Below the pieces are notes generated by a model. The model did not search any database. It was not told the origin of the DNA and saw nothing but the letters and a program-made list of their open reading frames with translations. A program made the translations under genes and the position numbers. From Apiospora phragmitis (Eukaryota > Ascomycota > Sordariomycetes > Amphisphaeriales > Apiosporaceae), in NCBI GenBank assembly GCA_038363925.1, contig JAQQWL010000006.1:3824501-3888500 (forward strand): 64,000 nt of DNA, given 5' to 3'. Positions 42,677 to 57,400 of the stretch are shown in pieces (the stretch's first letter is position 1; each line of letters opens with the position of its first letter).

Positions 42677-45600
42677 ACGCGCGATCTAAGGTTTTCCATC
42701 ATCACTTCAGTATACGGAAACAGAAATTGCATGGGCGGATTCGGGGGTGAAGTACACGAGAATAGTTACGAAATTGGCCAATGTTATTGGTATAGTGCTA
42801 ATGTAAAAGCGAATATGCGTGATATCCCAGGGTAGATAGGAGCGAGTTATATGATTACATGATTCATCGCGACCAATGACAAAGGTCCCTTGATGCAACT
42901 GGCTTTCCGGTATTTACGTGAAGTGCCATGATGATATTGAGAGGAGTCGCCGGGGAGACCTTGAAGCTTGACTCTGACTGGGATATGTCCTGTTCTTCAA
43001 CAACAAGGTACTGTATATTGGTCCTGTTGTCACATCCTTTGGGTAAATTTGGCTATATTAAGATATGTATGCTGTCTCTTTCTACTGTCTAGCCCCTACT
43101 TATTCCTCGAAGTAGGCAGCCTACTTACGTATCGGGTACTGAGCATCAGGACCTGACAGCGAGACTAATGACATCCACAATTCGAGTCTCGAGGGTGTCC
43201 GGGGCCAGTCGTTTGTTGACCGACCGGTACTTTAAGTACGCCATTGCTACGAGCAACGGTATCACACTTTGGGGTGCTACGTCGAAACTCCTATTGTTCT
43301 TGGTCGAGCCCAGTTAGAACCATTATCGCCAAACTTCCTTTAAGGGTTTGACTGTTCTTGACTGATGATATGATCCTCTTTCCAAATTTTCAGCACACGA
43401 TGCCTTGCTCACTAGGCTAGTTGGTGAACTTCACTTTCAGCATCGACCTACGGTCAAGCACATACGTTTATGATAATACTGGTATGATTTGCTTTGAAGG
43501 TTATCACAATATGGACCACCTTCAAATCGCCGCTGCGTCCAAATAACCCAGGGCGCTGCTTACTATGATCTTATAGACCCACGACCTTAATAATGCCGTG
43601 TTATTGTCCGCTTCCTCTAAAGTGAGGTATGTACAGACACCATCGGCCAAGACGTGGCATACAGTTTGGTCGATGATTCTAAGGTCGTCACCTCAAGCCT
43701 TCACCATCAGCCAAACTTTACCCAGGAGAGAGCGAGGCAACAACATGAGGTTGAATGAATCAATGCCCATGACGATGTAGTCATAAAAGCAATCACAAGG
43801 GCTTCGTGGAGGCATAGCTTGACCTGCAACCTGAGCGTGTATTGGAGGCCTGTCAATGTGACCAGTAAGGGCAATTCAGGGGTAACCTGTAGGACCCAAT
43901 CGTGATTCGTGTGCATGCAGTCAGTTATCGACCCTTGTGACCGCGCATATCCTCCCTACTGAGACTCACTCATGCAGGTCAGAACTCAATGTGACTGAAT
44001 TGAGTTTGGCAATTTGACTTGCCCGTGACCCCCTTTTACCTCCCACTCAAGCCCGGGGGCACACCGGAGAAGCAACTCACCGGCCGACTCGGCGATGCCC
44101 GGGGAGGGAAACACGTGGTGGGGCCCACGCAATTCGTTTACTGAAATCCCACGAATAGGAGATGGTCGGGTCGGTTCCGTTTTGGTGGGCAAGTAAGCAG
44201 ATAGCCAAGAAGAGTAAGATGAACCCGAACCTCAGGGTGTGGCGCCGTTCGCAGAAAAGGATTTTGGGAAGGATTCCTTCCATGCATGGAAGGGGGCAAG
44301 GCAATAAAAAGAAGAAGAAAAAAAAAAAACCGGCAGCGCCGCAAAGCGATAAGGCACCTGTACCTTGAGCACACGGCGCTCACTCCCACGCACGCATGCA
44401 CGCAGACCAGACCACCGACGCACATGGGTTTTGCTGCTTACAGCGCAGCAGCACAGTGCATGCAAGTGCAACATGTGCAGACGGAGAGGTGAGGTGAGGT
44501 GCCTGAGGGGTTTGTTTGGGCTCCTGCTCGCACGCTTCCCAACCAGCCCAACCACACCCCTTCTCTCCTCCTTCTGGTTCACATCCGCCAGTGAACTATT
44601 ATGTAGTAGATGGTGATGCGTGTAGGCAGACACCTGCCATCAGCCGCAATATAAGGGAGGGGGAAAACATGCGCCCCGTGTTGTTACCCAAACAGAGGCT
44701 GTACAGTTACACATTCCACCCAACGGGTATACTTGCTTTTCCGCCTTCTGCGTGCCCAAGGCGTACACGCCTTCCGCGAACGATGAAGGGTTTACAGTGT
44801 GTTCACGCAACCTGGCTGGTAACCAACCCTGCCGCCGACGATGCAATGAGTGAGTGAGGGGTAGCGGCAATATGCCACCATCATATCATGCATGTGTATC
44901 GATATACCTTGCCTTACGTATCAATCGTCAATACTCTATTATTAATTGGTTGCGCCATAGAACTGGCCGATTTATTTGGTACATGCATGACCGGCTGCTG
45001 CACTGCTGTATTGACATTTATTATCATCAGTCTGTTATTAGTTGATGAGTCCTGCCCATTGGTTCTCCTCCTTCTGCCCAGCCCAGCCCACCCCCCTTTC
45101 TGTGCGCGCGCACCCGAGAGACTTGCACACATTTCGTACTGTACTTGTGCACGATACGCCGGCCGCGCTATTACTTCCCCTTCGTGGGCGTGGGTGTTAC
45201 GTCGGGCAGCTAATTTTAAGACGGCGCATGCCCGCCCGTGGATTTCAACTCGGCTTATCTTTTTACCATCTTATATTTTCTTGGACTTGTGGTGTATGTG
45301 TGTATGTGTTTGTGTGCGGTGTTCGTTCCTGTTGTGTGATGTCAGCCCCTCCTCGGGAAAACCTGCGGTTCGCATGTCAGCCCGTCCGACCCGCCGGACA
45401 TGCTGTGTACCTTCCTGTTATGTCCCTATGAAGGCAAGGTAGGTAGTATCACGTTGCCTGTGTGTTTCCTCCCCCCTGTGATTGAGAGAGTCACCTAGTA
45501 GAGGTTGGGGACGTTGCACAATGGGTCTTCGAAAGTTAGTTGCCTACATGTATGTATCCCGTATTCACCCAACCACTTACTGCTGAGGCATGACTCTCGA

Positions 45601-48600
45601 AGTCGTAGTCTTGCTGCTTTTCTCTGCTGTGCCATTACTCTTGCTAATAATAAGCACATTGAATAGGCAATATTGTTCTTGTTCAGTAGAAGGTGTGACA
45701 GTGCATGCGCCATGCCATTGGTGGCGTCTATCGTGCTCGTTCGCTCCCGTTCAACCAGCCAATGGCACCCCCGCCGGTGCTTACTTGCATGTAAGTAAGT
45801 ATAAGTGCGCCTTCCTCAATTGACGCGACCGATCGATAGCACCCCAGCCCCCTTGCACCATCGTATATCTAGGAAGTGTAATTCCTGTATCAACTTGGAT
45901 ATACCTTAGAGATGCCGACGAGCTTACGAGGAGCGAGAATACACAAACAAGTAGGTTAACCTAGATGGTGGTGGGTGGAGAGTTCAGCCTAATTCACATC
46001 TTACCGAATGGGTGCCGATGTTCCTGTTCAACCCCCGCCGCCCCCGTCCAGGAAGCGGGGAGGCGTTTCTGTGCCAGTCATCGGCCATGTCATGAGTGAG
46101 TACAGTGCAGCAGTCCATCAAGTGCAACCAACAAAACACTCTGCTTTCGATCAACCAAGCGGACTCAAAGTCCATATGACTCTTGTTAGCAAGTGAGTAG
46201 CCTGGACAGACTATTCCATCCCCGTTGTTTCTCGGTCACCGAAGGATGTGGTACACACGTATAAGCCGTACGACATAGGGAGGACACAGAGAAGCACATT
46301 ATACCACGCCTCCTGCAGATCTGTCACTCTCATAGCCCTACCTCTGGATATTATCGCCGCCAGCGAAGGATGTATAAAAGGAGAGAGGCTTGGCTAATAC
46401 ATGCATAGGGCTGCTTCCCCCGTAGAAGCTGATTTGCTCGACAGTGATTCATGATGTGTGGGACACATGGGAAATGGGGTAGGTAGTATCGGGGGGACCA
46501 ATGGCCTACGGTCCCGAATAGTCGAAGATGGGCAGATATTAGGTCAGCCTCCTGCAGGACTTGCGTGTGGTTTCTTTCTTTAGTATCAATATAGGTTACC
46601 TCACATGCGCGCTACTGCATGCACTTTAGGTGGAAGCAACAACAGCGCAACACCAGGAATGCAAAGGGGTGAGTGGTCCCAAGAAAAAGTGAGCATTTGC
46701 TGCGCCCGCCGGCCGAGACATCTGAACCAGTCGTAGTCATAGGAGAGAAGTCAGACCGGCCGGACAGAAGCAACAACAAACGACGCCCATCCCCCATCCT
46801 CATTGGACACATACCACACACCAACGCACACAAGTAAGATAGATAAGATGTAAGCTGCTACCCCAATATTATTGTCGCCATCCCGGGAGGGAGTCAGAGC
46901 CGTTGCTGTTTTTAGCCCCCAACCGGCTACTCAGAAGTGCCGACTGCACTCGACTCGCCGGGCCTTGGGGTCGCAGGCGCTTAGCCCACCTAGCCTGCAC
47001 GTGTGCAGCATCACACATCGTGGCTTGCGGGTAGATCCCCCAATGGAATTAGTCCCGTGTGTATTATTGTTTCTGGATGTATAATGGATTTTCAGCCTTG
47101 CGGGTTGGGAAGAAGTTGAGGCCGTTGGGAAAGGTGTTGGTTCTATTCTGGCACGCCTGCGTCGGGGCCTTTTTGGATGCGACCCAGAACTGGCGAGATC
47201 CCAGGGGATCGTTTGCATTACATACATACCAAGATCCAATAAAGGAGAGGGGGGAACTGGTAGCAGGTGGTGACATGTTCGATTTGACCCAGATCCGGCG
47301 CGCGCGAGTCGCGAGGTGGCAGCGATGGTACGCACGCAACTGCGCATCTTGTTTGTGTTTATCTTTTCTTGAGCACGGCATCTTATACCCAGGATGGAGT
47401 TCAAGACGTCGACGGCATAGCCACCTGGGTTTTTTACGTGTCGCGGAACGTGCATGCAAGGCACAGGACATGTGTTTGTCTTGGAAAAGGGCTCGGTAGG
47501 ACCGTAGGAGACGGTAGGAGATTAGATAGGCTCACCGAATCATGGAAGAAGGGGCGCGTTCTCTGGTTTTTTGCGTGTTCTCGATTCGATACCCACCATG
47601 ATGGTAGATTAGACGGTTTCAGTTGAGGTATGTGAGCACTGAGTTTCTCGAATCGCACCCTCCCTCCATCACGGGGTAGGTGGTGTGGTGTTGAGGTGTG
47701 TAGCAAGCGAAAACCACCAGCCGCAGCTGCACAGTGTACGGGGGACTCTTGGGGCTTCTGACATAATCGAAGATGAAAAATATCAATTGCCACATTCTTT
47801 TCATGGAGATGGAATCCATGGCGATGATGAGTGAGCATGAACAGAACAGGCAGATGCTTGACCGATGTATCGCTGGCATTGACCGAAGAGGAAACAATTT
47901 CGTCCGGCAAGGATTCGCGGTCCGCACCCTTTGCAGAAGCTGACTGACAGATGATATGGCCTGCCGCGTTCAGCTTTCATACACATTTTCTGGCGGCAAG
48001 GGAAAACGAAATGGCTGCTGCCCATGCTTGTCAAGTCAACTCTCAATGGCAAGACAAGAGCTAAGAAGAAGAAAATGCAATCTGGAGAGATGCGCAATCT
48101 TTTATCTTGCTGCCAAAGCCACGCGCGCGGGAGGATCGGTTACCCCTAATATCTTCCACTCTGCAATTCGGGATATATCGATGTATCTTGGTCTGCCCGC
48201 ACTGCGCAGAACAGAATAGGAACCCGTCTACTGAAATAACTCGACATTAGCATCATGTTACCAGCTTGCAGCCTCGTTACATTTCTGTAAGTAAACCCGC
48301 GCGAATCCCTCTGGCGATTCGGAGGCGCAAATCGAATAGGGCCGCCGCATTGGGCGTTTCTTTTTTTTCTCCCCTTCTGTCTCTCTTCCCTCTCCTGCGC
48401 TGCGCTTAGACAAGGGTGTGTGCGGCCGCCTCATCCCTGGCGCCAGAAAAAGAAAAGAAGTTGCCGCCCTTTCCCCTGCATTTGTAGAAAAGATCGACGG
48501 CAGGAGGGGAAAGAAAAATAAAATAAAAAAAGCCCTGAAGGCTGAAGCACGAAAAATTGTAGCGAAACATTTTCGTCGCGTTCCTCTTATAACTTGGACA

Positions 48601-50291
48601 GGACTTGCGTTACATATCTTCAGACGAAACAAACGATAAGAGTGCCATGGACACTTGGATGCAACTTCATTCAGTGCCGATACCTGGGCCGCAATTGCTG
48701 CTCAGCAGCTCAATGTCATTGGGTTCCATTGGGAGAGAATGGTGAATTTTCTCCGGCCAGCCGCCTGTTGTGACAATTCCAGTGGGTGTGTGTGTTGGTG
48801 TTGTGGTTGGTTGGGTGGTTTGTAGTAATCAATTTGATGCCCTAACATTCCTTCTTTCACCACCTAAATACATCCGTCCATCCTACCAGCTATCTTGGCA
48901 TGGGATGCGTAATATCGCTCGCGAAGAGGATCAAATGCTAGGTAGGCCTATTATATCTGACACAAAATCCAATATACCATCTCAAGAAGCAAACAGGGCA
49001 CTTGTTCGTATTGACCTTCGAATTGATTGAATGCTCGTATTTGTTATCACCGAATGGGGGTCCGGCTCGGCAACACTACAAGATACCTGCTAACTCACTT
49101 GGATACACACCATGGGGATTTCAAAATAGCACGCACGTTGTGCTAAACTGAAAACAATTGCAGGTACCCGTCAAACCCGCAGGAAAACAACGACACGATT
49201 CCCCGGATATCCACTTCTTCCCCTCTTACAGGTTACAAGTGCAGTGCAGTAACAGCCCTACAGTAGTGCACCGTCAGTCAGTATGGCGGCATGGCAGCGT
49301 ACCTCAGTAGGCTGGCTACCTGCCTCTTCATCACCTACCTACGCTGTTCCTGGCTGAACCCGCACCTTGTGTAACTCCGGCTGTTTGGACTCGCGAGCCA
49401 AGTTGGCATACCACACTGGTCAGAAAGATGAAAATTAGACCCAGGAATCTGCAAAGATATTGGAGATGTAATACATGTAAAGTTCGTGTGTTTGATTTGA
49501 CTCGATTCTAGAAGAGAGAAATTCAAAACGAAGGGTATATCCAGCCCGCAAGGCATTCCTATGTCGATACAAGGCCAGGCCTGAAATCTATAAGCCATCT
49601 GTGGCCGACAGAACGCCAATATCGAGTCGCTAAAAAAAATCCCATCCGTCCCAAAGAGCCTGCTCGTCGTCGTCTGCTGTGAAGACTACCTCCTATTCGA
49701 TAGTCCCTTCAATACCAATACCAATTAATACAGTGTAGCAAAGGTCGATGCGTATCATTGCCTGCTTAAATCAACCCTTGAACATCCCAAAACAAATTCC
49801 AGCAATCAAGTTCCAACTTTTGGTGTGCCGTGACTTCGGGTCCCATAAACCCGTCAAATCATTCTGGTGGCAGGCCGTCGAGGCGGTACGGTCCGGGGTA
49901 ATAATAATAATAATAAATAAAAAAGCAATTGCGCTCCTTCTCGCTGGGGTATCATTGAGATAACAGGAAAGACCAGGCCCTTCATCCCCTTCTTCATGCA
50001 TGCGTAGGTTGCCCTAGTCGCGTCTGTAGGTCGTAGAAAATAATAAGAGAAAATCCTCCCAAGGGAAAAAGGAAGGTCCCCTTGTATGATGCGATGTACC
50101 AATCCGAACTCCGGAAAACGGGAAAACGGGTCGCCAATCTATCGTACAGGATGGATGTGGATAATCCATCTCTTTTTGTGGTTTTGTGGTGTAGTGTATA
50201 GTGTAACAGCGTGTCCAATCCGGGTGCGGGAGGTTCCATGGAGTAGGTTGACAGAGTAAAAGAAAACCAACGGCACAATCCTTGGGTCTCT
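42677..50291. other. 7.6-kb gene-poor stretch
   Basis: No frame on either strand looks like a conserved protein. Features visible are poly-A and GAAGAAGAAA tracts near 44310-44330, CT/GT-rich tracts near 45280-45330, and an AAT trinucleotide run at 49899-49920. Length and lack of genes suggest extended regulatory sequence, non-coding transcripts or a missed intron-rich gene. Confidence 0.45.
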
Positions 50292-51488
50292 TTACATGGT
50301 GGGCTTTCGGAGGATCACCTCGCAGTTGGCGTCGAACCTCAGGTTCCAGAGGCGGACCGACTGCATGTAGCGCTCTGTCTTCTCAAGCTCGCGCTCACGC
50401 CCAAATAGGGTCTCCACGAATTCGATGCCGGCGTTCTTGCCGAGCTGGGAGGCATCCTTGCGCTTGTTGACCTTGAGCATGGGAGCCTCGCATCGCTTCA
50501 ACAGGACGCGGAGCTTGTCAGTAAGGCGCTCGCCCGATTCAATGAAGTCCTCAACCATTTCCCGGTTTTCCTGGGTACGGATCTTGGGCACACACTCCTC
50601 GGAACGCTTCACTTTTCCGGAGATCTGGATGAGAAGAAGCCAAAGCTCGCCAGCCATTTCCGATAGGGGGGTGCCAGGTCCGTGGACATGGACAGTCCAG
50701 TCATAGATCCACTTGCCCAAGGAATTGGAATCAAAGACGCTTCCCAGCAACATGATGGGCTCCTCAGTAGGGTCCCAGTTCTTCAAGGAGTAGCCGGCAG
50801 GGATACGGTGTCTCCTCGCGTCCTCCTCAGTAGCCTTGGCCGTGGTCGGCGGGACCTTCTTGGCATGTGAGCTTGAGGGGCGCGCCGTGGAAGACCTCGG
50901 CGGGGGAACATTGGCGGATGCGCGGCGCGCGTGGCTACCTAGCCTGGTAGACGAGCGCTGCACTGGATCCTCGTAGTATGCTGTCCTCTCTTTCTCATAA
51001 CCGGGACCCTGCTTGTAGTAGTAGTAATCAGTGCCATGTCCGCCAGCAGCATTGTAATAATAATCTTGATGCCTTCGACTCCTTGACTGCGCTGGCAAAA
51101 CATAGGTAACGCCGTCGACCTCGAAGATCTCGTCCTCGTCGGAGTCCCCATGAGAGGTCCGGTAATAGGAGTAAGAACTGCGGCGTTCGTGCTTCGGTGG
51201 GTTATTCGACCCCTTTGAGAAACTGTGCTTTCGCGAACTCACGTTGAGACCAGGGCCAGTGGCATATTCACCCGTACTCTTGTAACGGGGTGAAAAGGTA
51301 GCTCTGTAGTCATTCTGGCCGCTGCTGCCATTGCGGAAGTGAGCCCGAGTCTGCGGTCGCTGGGGTGTTTGCGGATGCGCATAGTAGAAGTTGTGTCGAG
51401 GCGAAGGCGTTGGCGATGGACTACCACTGTAGTCGTAATAGTCCGCCGGGTGGGGTGTGGACCCGTAGATGGGGGATCTGTAACTCAT
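50292..51488 (-). CDS. conserved ascomycete protein, Tyr/Ser/Pro-rich N-terminus
   Basis: Single-exon minus-strand frame, 398 aa, start ATG at 51488 (the 12 codons open upstream begin with TTG). Residues 1-220 are disordered, rich in Tyr, Ser, Pro, His and Arg, with a short acidic segment DSDEDEIFEVDGVTYVLPA. Residues from about 225 form a folded helical domain: IPAGYSLKNWDPTEEPIMLL, GSVFDSNSLGKWIYDWTVHV, then EMAGELWLLLIQISGKVKR, ending in SVRLWNLRFDANCEVILR. Proteins of this kind are widespread in filamentous ascomycetes and sometimes carry the uninformative label 'vegetative cell wall protein gp1'. There is no signal peptide, so it is probably intracellular. Function unknown. It is flanked by gene-poor DNA on both sides. 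Confidence 0.8.
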   Translation of the reverse strand: MSYRSPIYGSTPHPADYYDYSGSPSPTPSPRHNFYYAHPQTPQRPQTRAHFRNGSSGQNDYRATFSPRYKSTGEYATGPGLNVSSRKHSFSKGSNNPPKHERRSSYSYYRTSHGDSDEDEIFEVDGVTYVLPAQSRSRRHQDYYYNAAGGHGTDYYYYKQGPGYEKERTAYYEDPVQRSSTRLGSHARRASANVPPPRSSTARPSSSHAKKVPPTTAKATEEDARRHRIPAGYSLKNWDPTEEPIMLLGSVFDSNSLGKWIYDWTVHVHGPGTPLSEMAGELWLLLIQISGKVKRSEECVPKIRTQENREMVEDFIESGERLTDKLRVLLKRCEAPMLKVNKRKDASQLGKNAGIEFVETLFGRERELEKTERYMQSVRLWNLRFDANCEVILRKPTM

Positions 51489-54400
51489 CTTCCTAAACTC
51501 TTGCGATGTCCCGCTGACACCCAATTATTCTTATTCGTGAAAACCGATCCAGGCTTGCAAAACGTCCCCTTGCGACTCAGCCGTCGACGATGATGAGGTT
51601 TTTTTTGTGTGTGAATCTTTTCCAATGTAGAGTAGCGCCTGTGGCGTGACGCTGGAGGGAGTGACAACCCGTCACCTTGGTATGTGGTCGGTAGGAGAGA
51701 GAAACCGTCTTCTTTCGGAGTACATGTCAAGATGTGATGTTGATATCCCCCAAGGAGAATATTGGGCACCAAAGTCGTCCAAGTAACGACTTTGATAGTA
51801 AGTGCTCGAAATTGCTGGACGCTTCTGGGTCCAGATGGAAAATGTGATTGGAAGTTGGGTGAGCGTTAAAAGTTTCGATGGGTAGATTCAAATGGCGAAA
51901 AGCCAACAGTCGAAGAGAAGGAAAAGCCAAATCGCGGTGGTTGGGCTAGGTGAAGGCTTTTAATAATATTGTGTGGTGTGTCCCCGAGAATGAGAGCGCG
52001 GCGGGTTGGGCTTCTAGCAGGGGTTGCCAGCACAAGTCCAAAACAGGGATACTTGTAAGGACCCGTAGAAGACCAGGGGGGGGGCTAGCAGGCCTAAAAT
52101 GACTAAAAGGTACTCTGGTACTTCTCCCGTAGTGGAGGGGTGTGTTTTTGGAAGAGTCGAGAAGGGGCCGACCGTGAATTAGTCACACCCCCCTGTACTT
52201 CCTCACAGCCACACAGTTTCGCGCAGCAATCCGCACTGACTCTCTCTGCTCTGGCCTCCCATCCACTGAAGAGTAAGGCTGTGATGTCTTCGAGTTGCTC
52301 CAAATCCAGATGCGCCTCCAGCCAAATCAGCTCACTGCCGATCTGTCGCTGCGCTGTCACTGACTTGACCACGAGACGAGCTTCCAATGGAAGAATCGAG
52401 AAGAGAATCGATGTGATGTGGTGACTCCTAATCCCGTTTCTGCCGCAATCACCGGGGCCCAAGGCGGCCGAATTGGAATTGCGACGAGCAGTTCACAGCC
52501 CCCGACCGTCGTCACTCGACTATATTTTTTTTGGTCTTTTTAGCAGTATCGACAGTTCTCCATAACGTGGGCACCGAGGATCGAAATTGGTATCCCTGGC
52601 ACTATGACACCCGGTCCAAGGTCCGATGCTGGGGTCTTTTGGTAACGCCCAGGATGCTAGAACGTTAACTCCTTGCTGGAAGATTGCCCTGGGGTCTAAC
52701 CGAAATGATGTTGCGCCAAACGGATACGATACTAGACACTCTGGTCCCACCAGGCAAGAAGAAAAGAATAGGCTGCCCGTTACTAGTAGAAAATTTTTCT
52801 TCGGTCCGTAAACCAGAGGAGCCACAATGATAAGAAAGTGTGAAGCTACCGTGGGATCATTCAATGAAGCCCCGGCAGGAAGGTAGGAAGGAAGAAGTGC
52901 TGACAGTCGAGGTACCCAGCAAGGGGAGTCCGGGGATGGCGGATACGAGAGGCCGTTAGAAGCGACAGACCCAACCGGACAAGTAATGGAGCCAATGTGG
53001 ATGCAACTGTTCAATGTCAACAAATAAAGCTGATGATGAATCTGCCGACAAGTGGATATTTGCTTGCTTGCTTGACTGGCGCTTGCTGTGATGTGAATAT
53101 CCTGTCCAGTGTCAAGAAACGATGGGTGGTACTATTGTTGTTGGTTTCCTGGCTATCCCGAGAAAGCAAACCCGTGTCCAGTGACTAAAGAGATGGCTGG
53201 GCGAGGGAATCAAGCTGAAGGATTGCAACACGGGCCGGTCAAACGATCGTGCTTCCTTTGCCTTGGCGTATAAGGTCTGTACAACAGTGGAAGATGCGAA
53301 ATAGTCAGATGGCCGGTAGAACAAGTCAGTCCCTTCCAGCAATTCCGTTTCGAATGGAAATGCCACCAACCTTGCAAGGAAGAAGGAGGCGGGAAGGCGG
53401 GGAAACTTGCATCAGGATCATCCAACTGATGACATTGAGAAGAAACCAAGGACGGGTGGGATCAGTATATGTATGTAGGTTTGTCTGGACGATTCTTCCC
53501 TGTAATGTTCCCGCCACACAAACGGGAAAGGGAAGATGGGATAGATGTGGTAAGAAGTAGGAACAAAAGCAGTAAGCGGTGCCACCCCCGCGCCATTCCT
53601 TCTTACATTGTACCGCTTATCACCGTCACAACTCACAACCCACCATCACCACCATCACCACCGTCAACGCCCACTGAGGAGGGGTGGATGACCACCATCA
53701 AGATCAAGAAACCAGCCCAGACCAGCCCTAAAGCACCCCAGCTCATGCTTACACCCCTCTCTATTCGCTGAAGCCCATGTGTTCAACAGCCTTGAAGCGC
53801 CGAATGGCATGCGAGTGTGCTCAGGTTCGGGCTCAGGTTCACACCCTCGCACCAACCTCCTAGTCTACACATTGGCGATTCACATCCAACTGTGAATCAT
53901 CGACGTGGTGGGCTCTTCTTCCGAGCCCTCACTCATCACAGGCTAAGATATATTGCTCGGCGCCTCTACGGGAACACATGAGGTATATGGCAGGTACTAT
54001 TTGCGGCTCTGGCTGGTGATGACAGCACACATTAACCATCCTCGGTGTGGCCAACTTTTAGGATTTAGCCTGGCGAACATGCTAGGCGTGCATGGTTCGT
54101 CGTCTGTCACTGTACATAGTAGACGGTCATCTGCCTGTGCCTGCACCTGCATCTGCGGGGTAATTCGGTGCATATCCATCAATTCGTGACCGTAACCTAC
54201 CATTTTGGATAATTCGATCCCACTTCAGTCAAACTATTGTCGGCGAACTCCATCCATGTCTTGCATTGGCCAGAAGGATCAGTGTCCAGATCTCCCACTG
54301 GAACGAGCTCCACGTCCAATACTGAGCGTTGGCTTCCTAGGAATACAAGCTGATGTAATACTCATTGAGTGCTGCAGCCCTCGATATTCTCAGCCGATAC

Positions 54401-57400
54401 GTTCTACCACGCAGACATGGACACGAACATATCTATTACGGGCTGACTGCATACGGTCGATCGCACAACACGACCCGGCATACTTCTCAGCACGAGGCAG
54501 GGACTCTCAAGGCCAACCAGTCGCTAAAACATAGGCCTGATGCCTGAGGAGATCGGACTAGAATCGTTCGAGGTCATCGCCATCAACTGCGGCCTCATAT
54601 CGGTCTTGCCTGGTATCAATTTCCAGGCATGGAATAACTCCAGATGGGGGATTTCGTCTTCCTCGGTTCGGCGACTACCTACGCGAAGCCCCGCTGCTGG
54701 GCTCTGAACAACAACGGCCATCTTTTACGTCACTCCAAACCTCCCAACCGAAGATCAGTCACAATTTTCATTCGCCACTGGCGAGCTCTGCATTATTGTT
54801 TATTTGCGCGAGCCCACCAATGTGCTTAGGTCATGATAACACAACAGGGCCATGATATCCCCCATAAGTCGGGAATTAACTAATGCAGAGTGCGGCTATG
54901 GAGGACCCTTTACGCTTGTCTCTTTGTGTCATGGCTCCCGTAGCGCACCTGGAGGGCGCCACGGTCCAGAGCTTCAACCTAATTGCACCGCTATATTCTG
55001 GCATGGCTTTGCTATGCCCCATACAGTACAGGATGGACTGTCGGCAATATGCTAGATCCTCCTGCAACACTGCACCTCACGATGCGATTTTTCCTACGCC
55101 CACTGCTACGGGGTCGATGCAGTGCCATGATCCATGCAGCCACGCATTCCGTAGCGTCCACTGCAAACCTGGCTTGTCGCTTTCAAGTGGAGCATAAACA
55201 GACACACTTCTGCACACCTTCCTCCTTCACCTTGGGCGGCACGACTCCCCCCGGCCCCAGGAGCCCCCTTGTAAAGCTCACATTTAGTTCCGTCGGTGCG
55301 GCACGCCCACTATCCACCTGTTCATTTTAATCTGAAAAATTTTCTCGACATCCCTTCTCATCTCTCCTGTATTCGTATATACGATACTAGGGTGGTTGAT
55401 GCTTTCGCGCCCGCCCGCCTTCCTCCGTGTGTAGGGCCCGGTCGGTGTATCCTCGCCTAAACCAGAGTGAGTCATGGATTGCAAGAGAGGAGAAGGAAAG
55501 CGGGAGAGAAAAAAAAGGTCACCATGTACGGTTATGCCATGCTGCCCAACAGGCGTGGATCAGAGCATTGCTGTGGTTTGAGTGGACGGTGTCTGGTGCA
55601 GAGGAAGCCCTAGCAAGGTCTCTTTGCAGCTGTTCCCGATTCCGATTGGGGGCGTTGGGGATGCTCGCCGCCTTTCACGGCCATGCCAATTGCCAGAGCC
55701 ACAGGAGTGCTCGTAACGGGGCCGCTAACCAACCTCTGCACCAGTCAATCACGATGTAACGACCGTCAGCTCCGCTTGTGCGGCTTGTCAACAAAAACAA
55801 GCACCAAAAATAGTGAATATCATCAGACAATCTTGCTACAGGCTCGAGGTGTCCCATCCTTCAGTCGCTAAGTTTCTGCTGCACTCACCGACTCTTTGCC
55901 TTTGGCATAATGCTATGGCGACAGATAAGGCATCGCGGTCGGCGGTGCACTCAGAGACATCATTCATGCCTTATGTACCTTCTTGACCAGCGTGGCCTGC
56001 TGGTTTGAGAACCGGGCCTTGGATCCGACCCTGGTCGCGAAGGGCTAGAACAGGTCCGCGACGTACAATTATCAATTATAGCCCGGGCACAACTTATCTA
56101 CAGCTACAACTCCTCATGTATCTCGCCGCAGTCGGGAGCGAGTGCTTCTTCTCGTGCATGTAGAACAACGCGGCTTCTGCATTATAAGCAAAGAATACGA
56201 AGATATCACCCGTGCAGAAGAAAGCAACGCGTTTCGGTCTTTGCTTTTGCGGCCTGCGGTGACGGGTAGTAGCGAGCAATATTGGCCAGGACGTACGAAT
56301 TTGTGTGGCATGGTGGAAATGATGCGCCGCTATAATGCCGGCCGCTCAGGACCACACCACCCGCACCGAGGGAAAAATACTTAAAAGAGCCAATTGCAGC
56401 TTCTGTCACGTCACGAAGATTGATAATAGCTTCATTCATCACTCCGATGCTGACTGGGCTACGTAGCTGGCTGCTTCCCACCCTCCGGGAAATGCTCACC
56501 TGGCCCACCCAATGCAGCGGCACTCGTCGTTCTAGTGGTCCACGGCCGGGACAATTCAGAAGTCATGGGGATCGGTAGGGCTTGAGACGGGTTGAATGGT
56601 TATCGAATCGCGGGCTGAGAATTTTGGGCGCGAGCGACAAATTTTTGGCAGCCCCTCCCTCACTGCTGATCGGCTTGGGACAACTCAAGGAGAGGAGACT
56701 GCGCTGGCGGCCTCTGGGACTCCTCACTCTGCAGTGCAGTGCAGAGAGGACCGGATGACGAAAGCAGTGTCGATCTATAGTTTCTCTACTGCAGTCAAAA
56801 GACGACCCCATAGCTTACGTCGTCTCGTGTTGCATTCAAAGCTGAATACGCGAAACCTGCAATACCCAATAACTCTGCTCAGAATGCGATGGGCGAAATA
56901 AGTGGGAGAGAGTGAAATTGCATGCCGCGCAAATGGTTCGCTCGCGGGGTTCTGTAAAAGTTTTCCCAGAATTTTAGGGCTCACCTTTCGCGATGCGATC
57001 CGGATCTGATTGGATATTCGCAGTCGCGGACCCAAATGCCTGGGTTCGGTCCGCTGGGGGACTTTGGGACGAAAGGGAAAAAGAAAAGTACAAAAGAGCG
57101 ACTATACCCAAAACGGTGTGTGGCTAAGCTACGTAGAAAAGGGGGCCCGCTCTTGTCCGCGTTCCCACGTTCCCACGTTTCCACTAGCCACTAAGTTTAG
57201 TGAGCCACGATCTGGGAGAGAGTGTCCGTCCTGACCAACCCTGTCCCTGGCATGTGAAATCTTGGATAATCGCCACCTTTCTATGCATTGGGTTTCCTGA
57301 AGGCTGCCTCTGGTGGCTCTCTTCGATATGTCAGCATCTCCAGCACCAGCGCACTCCCACTGTTTTCGTGGGGGGATTAGTCAAATCATCTCGGCGACAG

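Noticed and set aside
44230..44630. Overlapping frames near poly-A/GAA tracts
   Set aside because: Mutually overlapping, low-complexity, no conserved blocks.
52520..53023. A 167-codon minus-strand frame as a gene
   Set aside because: Composition is not protein-like, it has no domain or signal, and it lies in the promoter-side desert.
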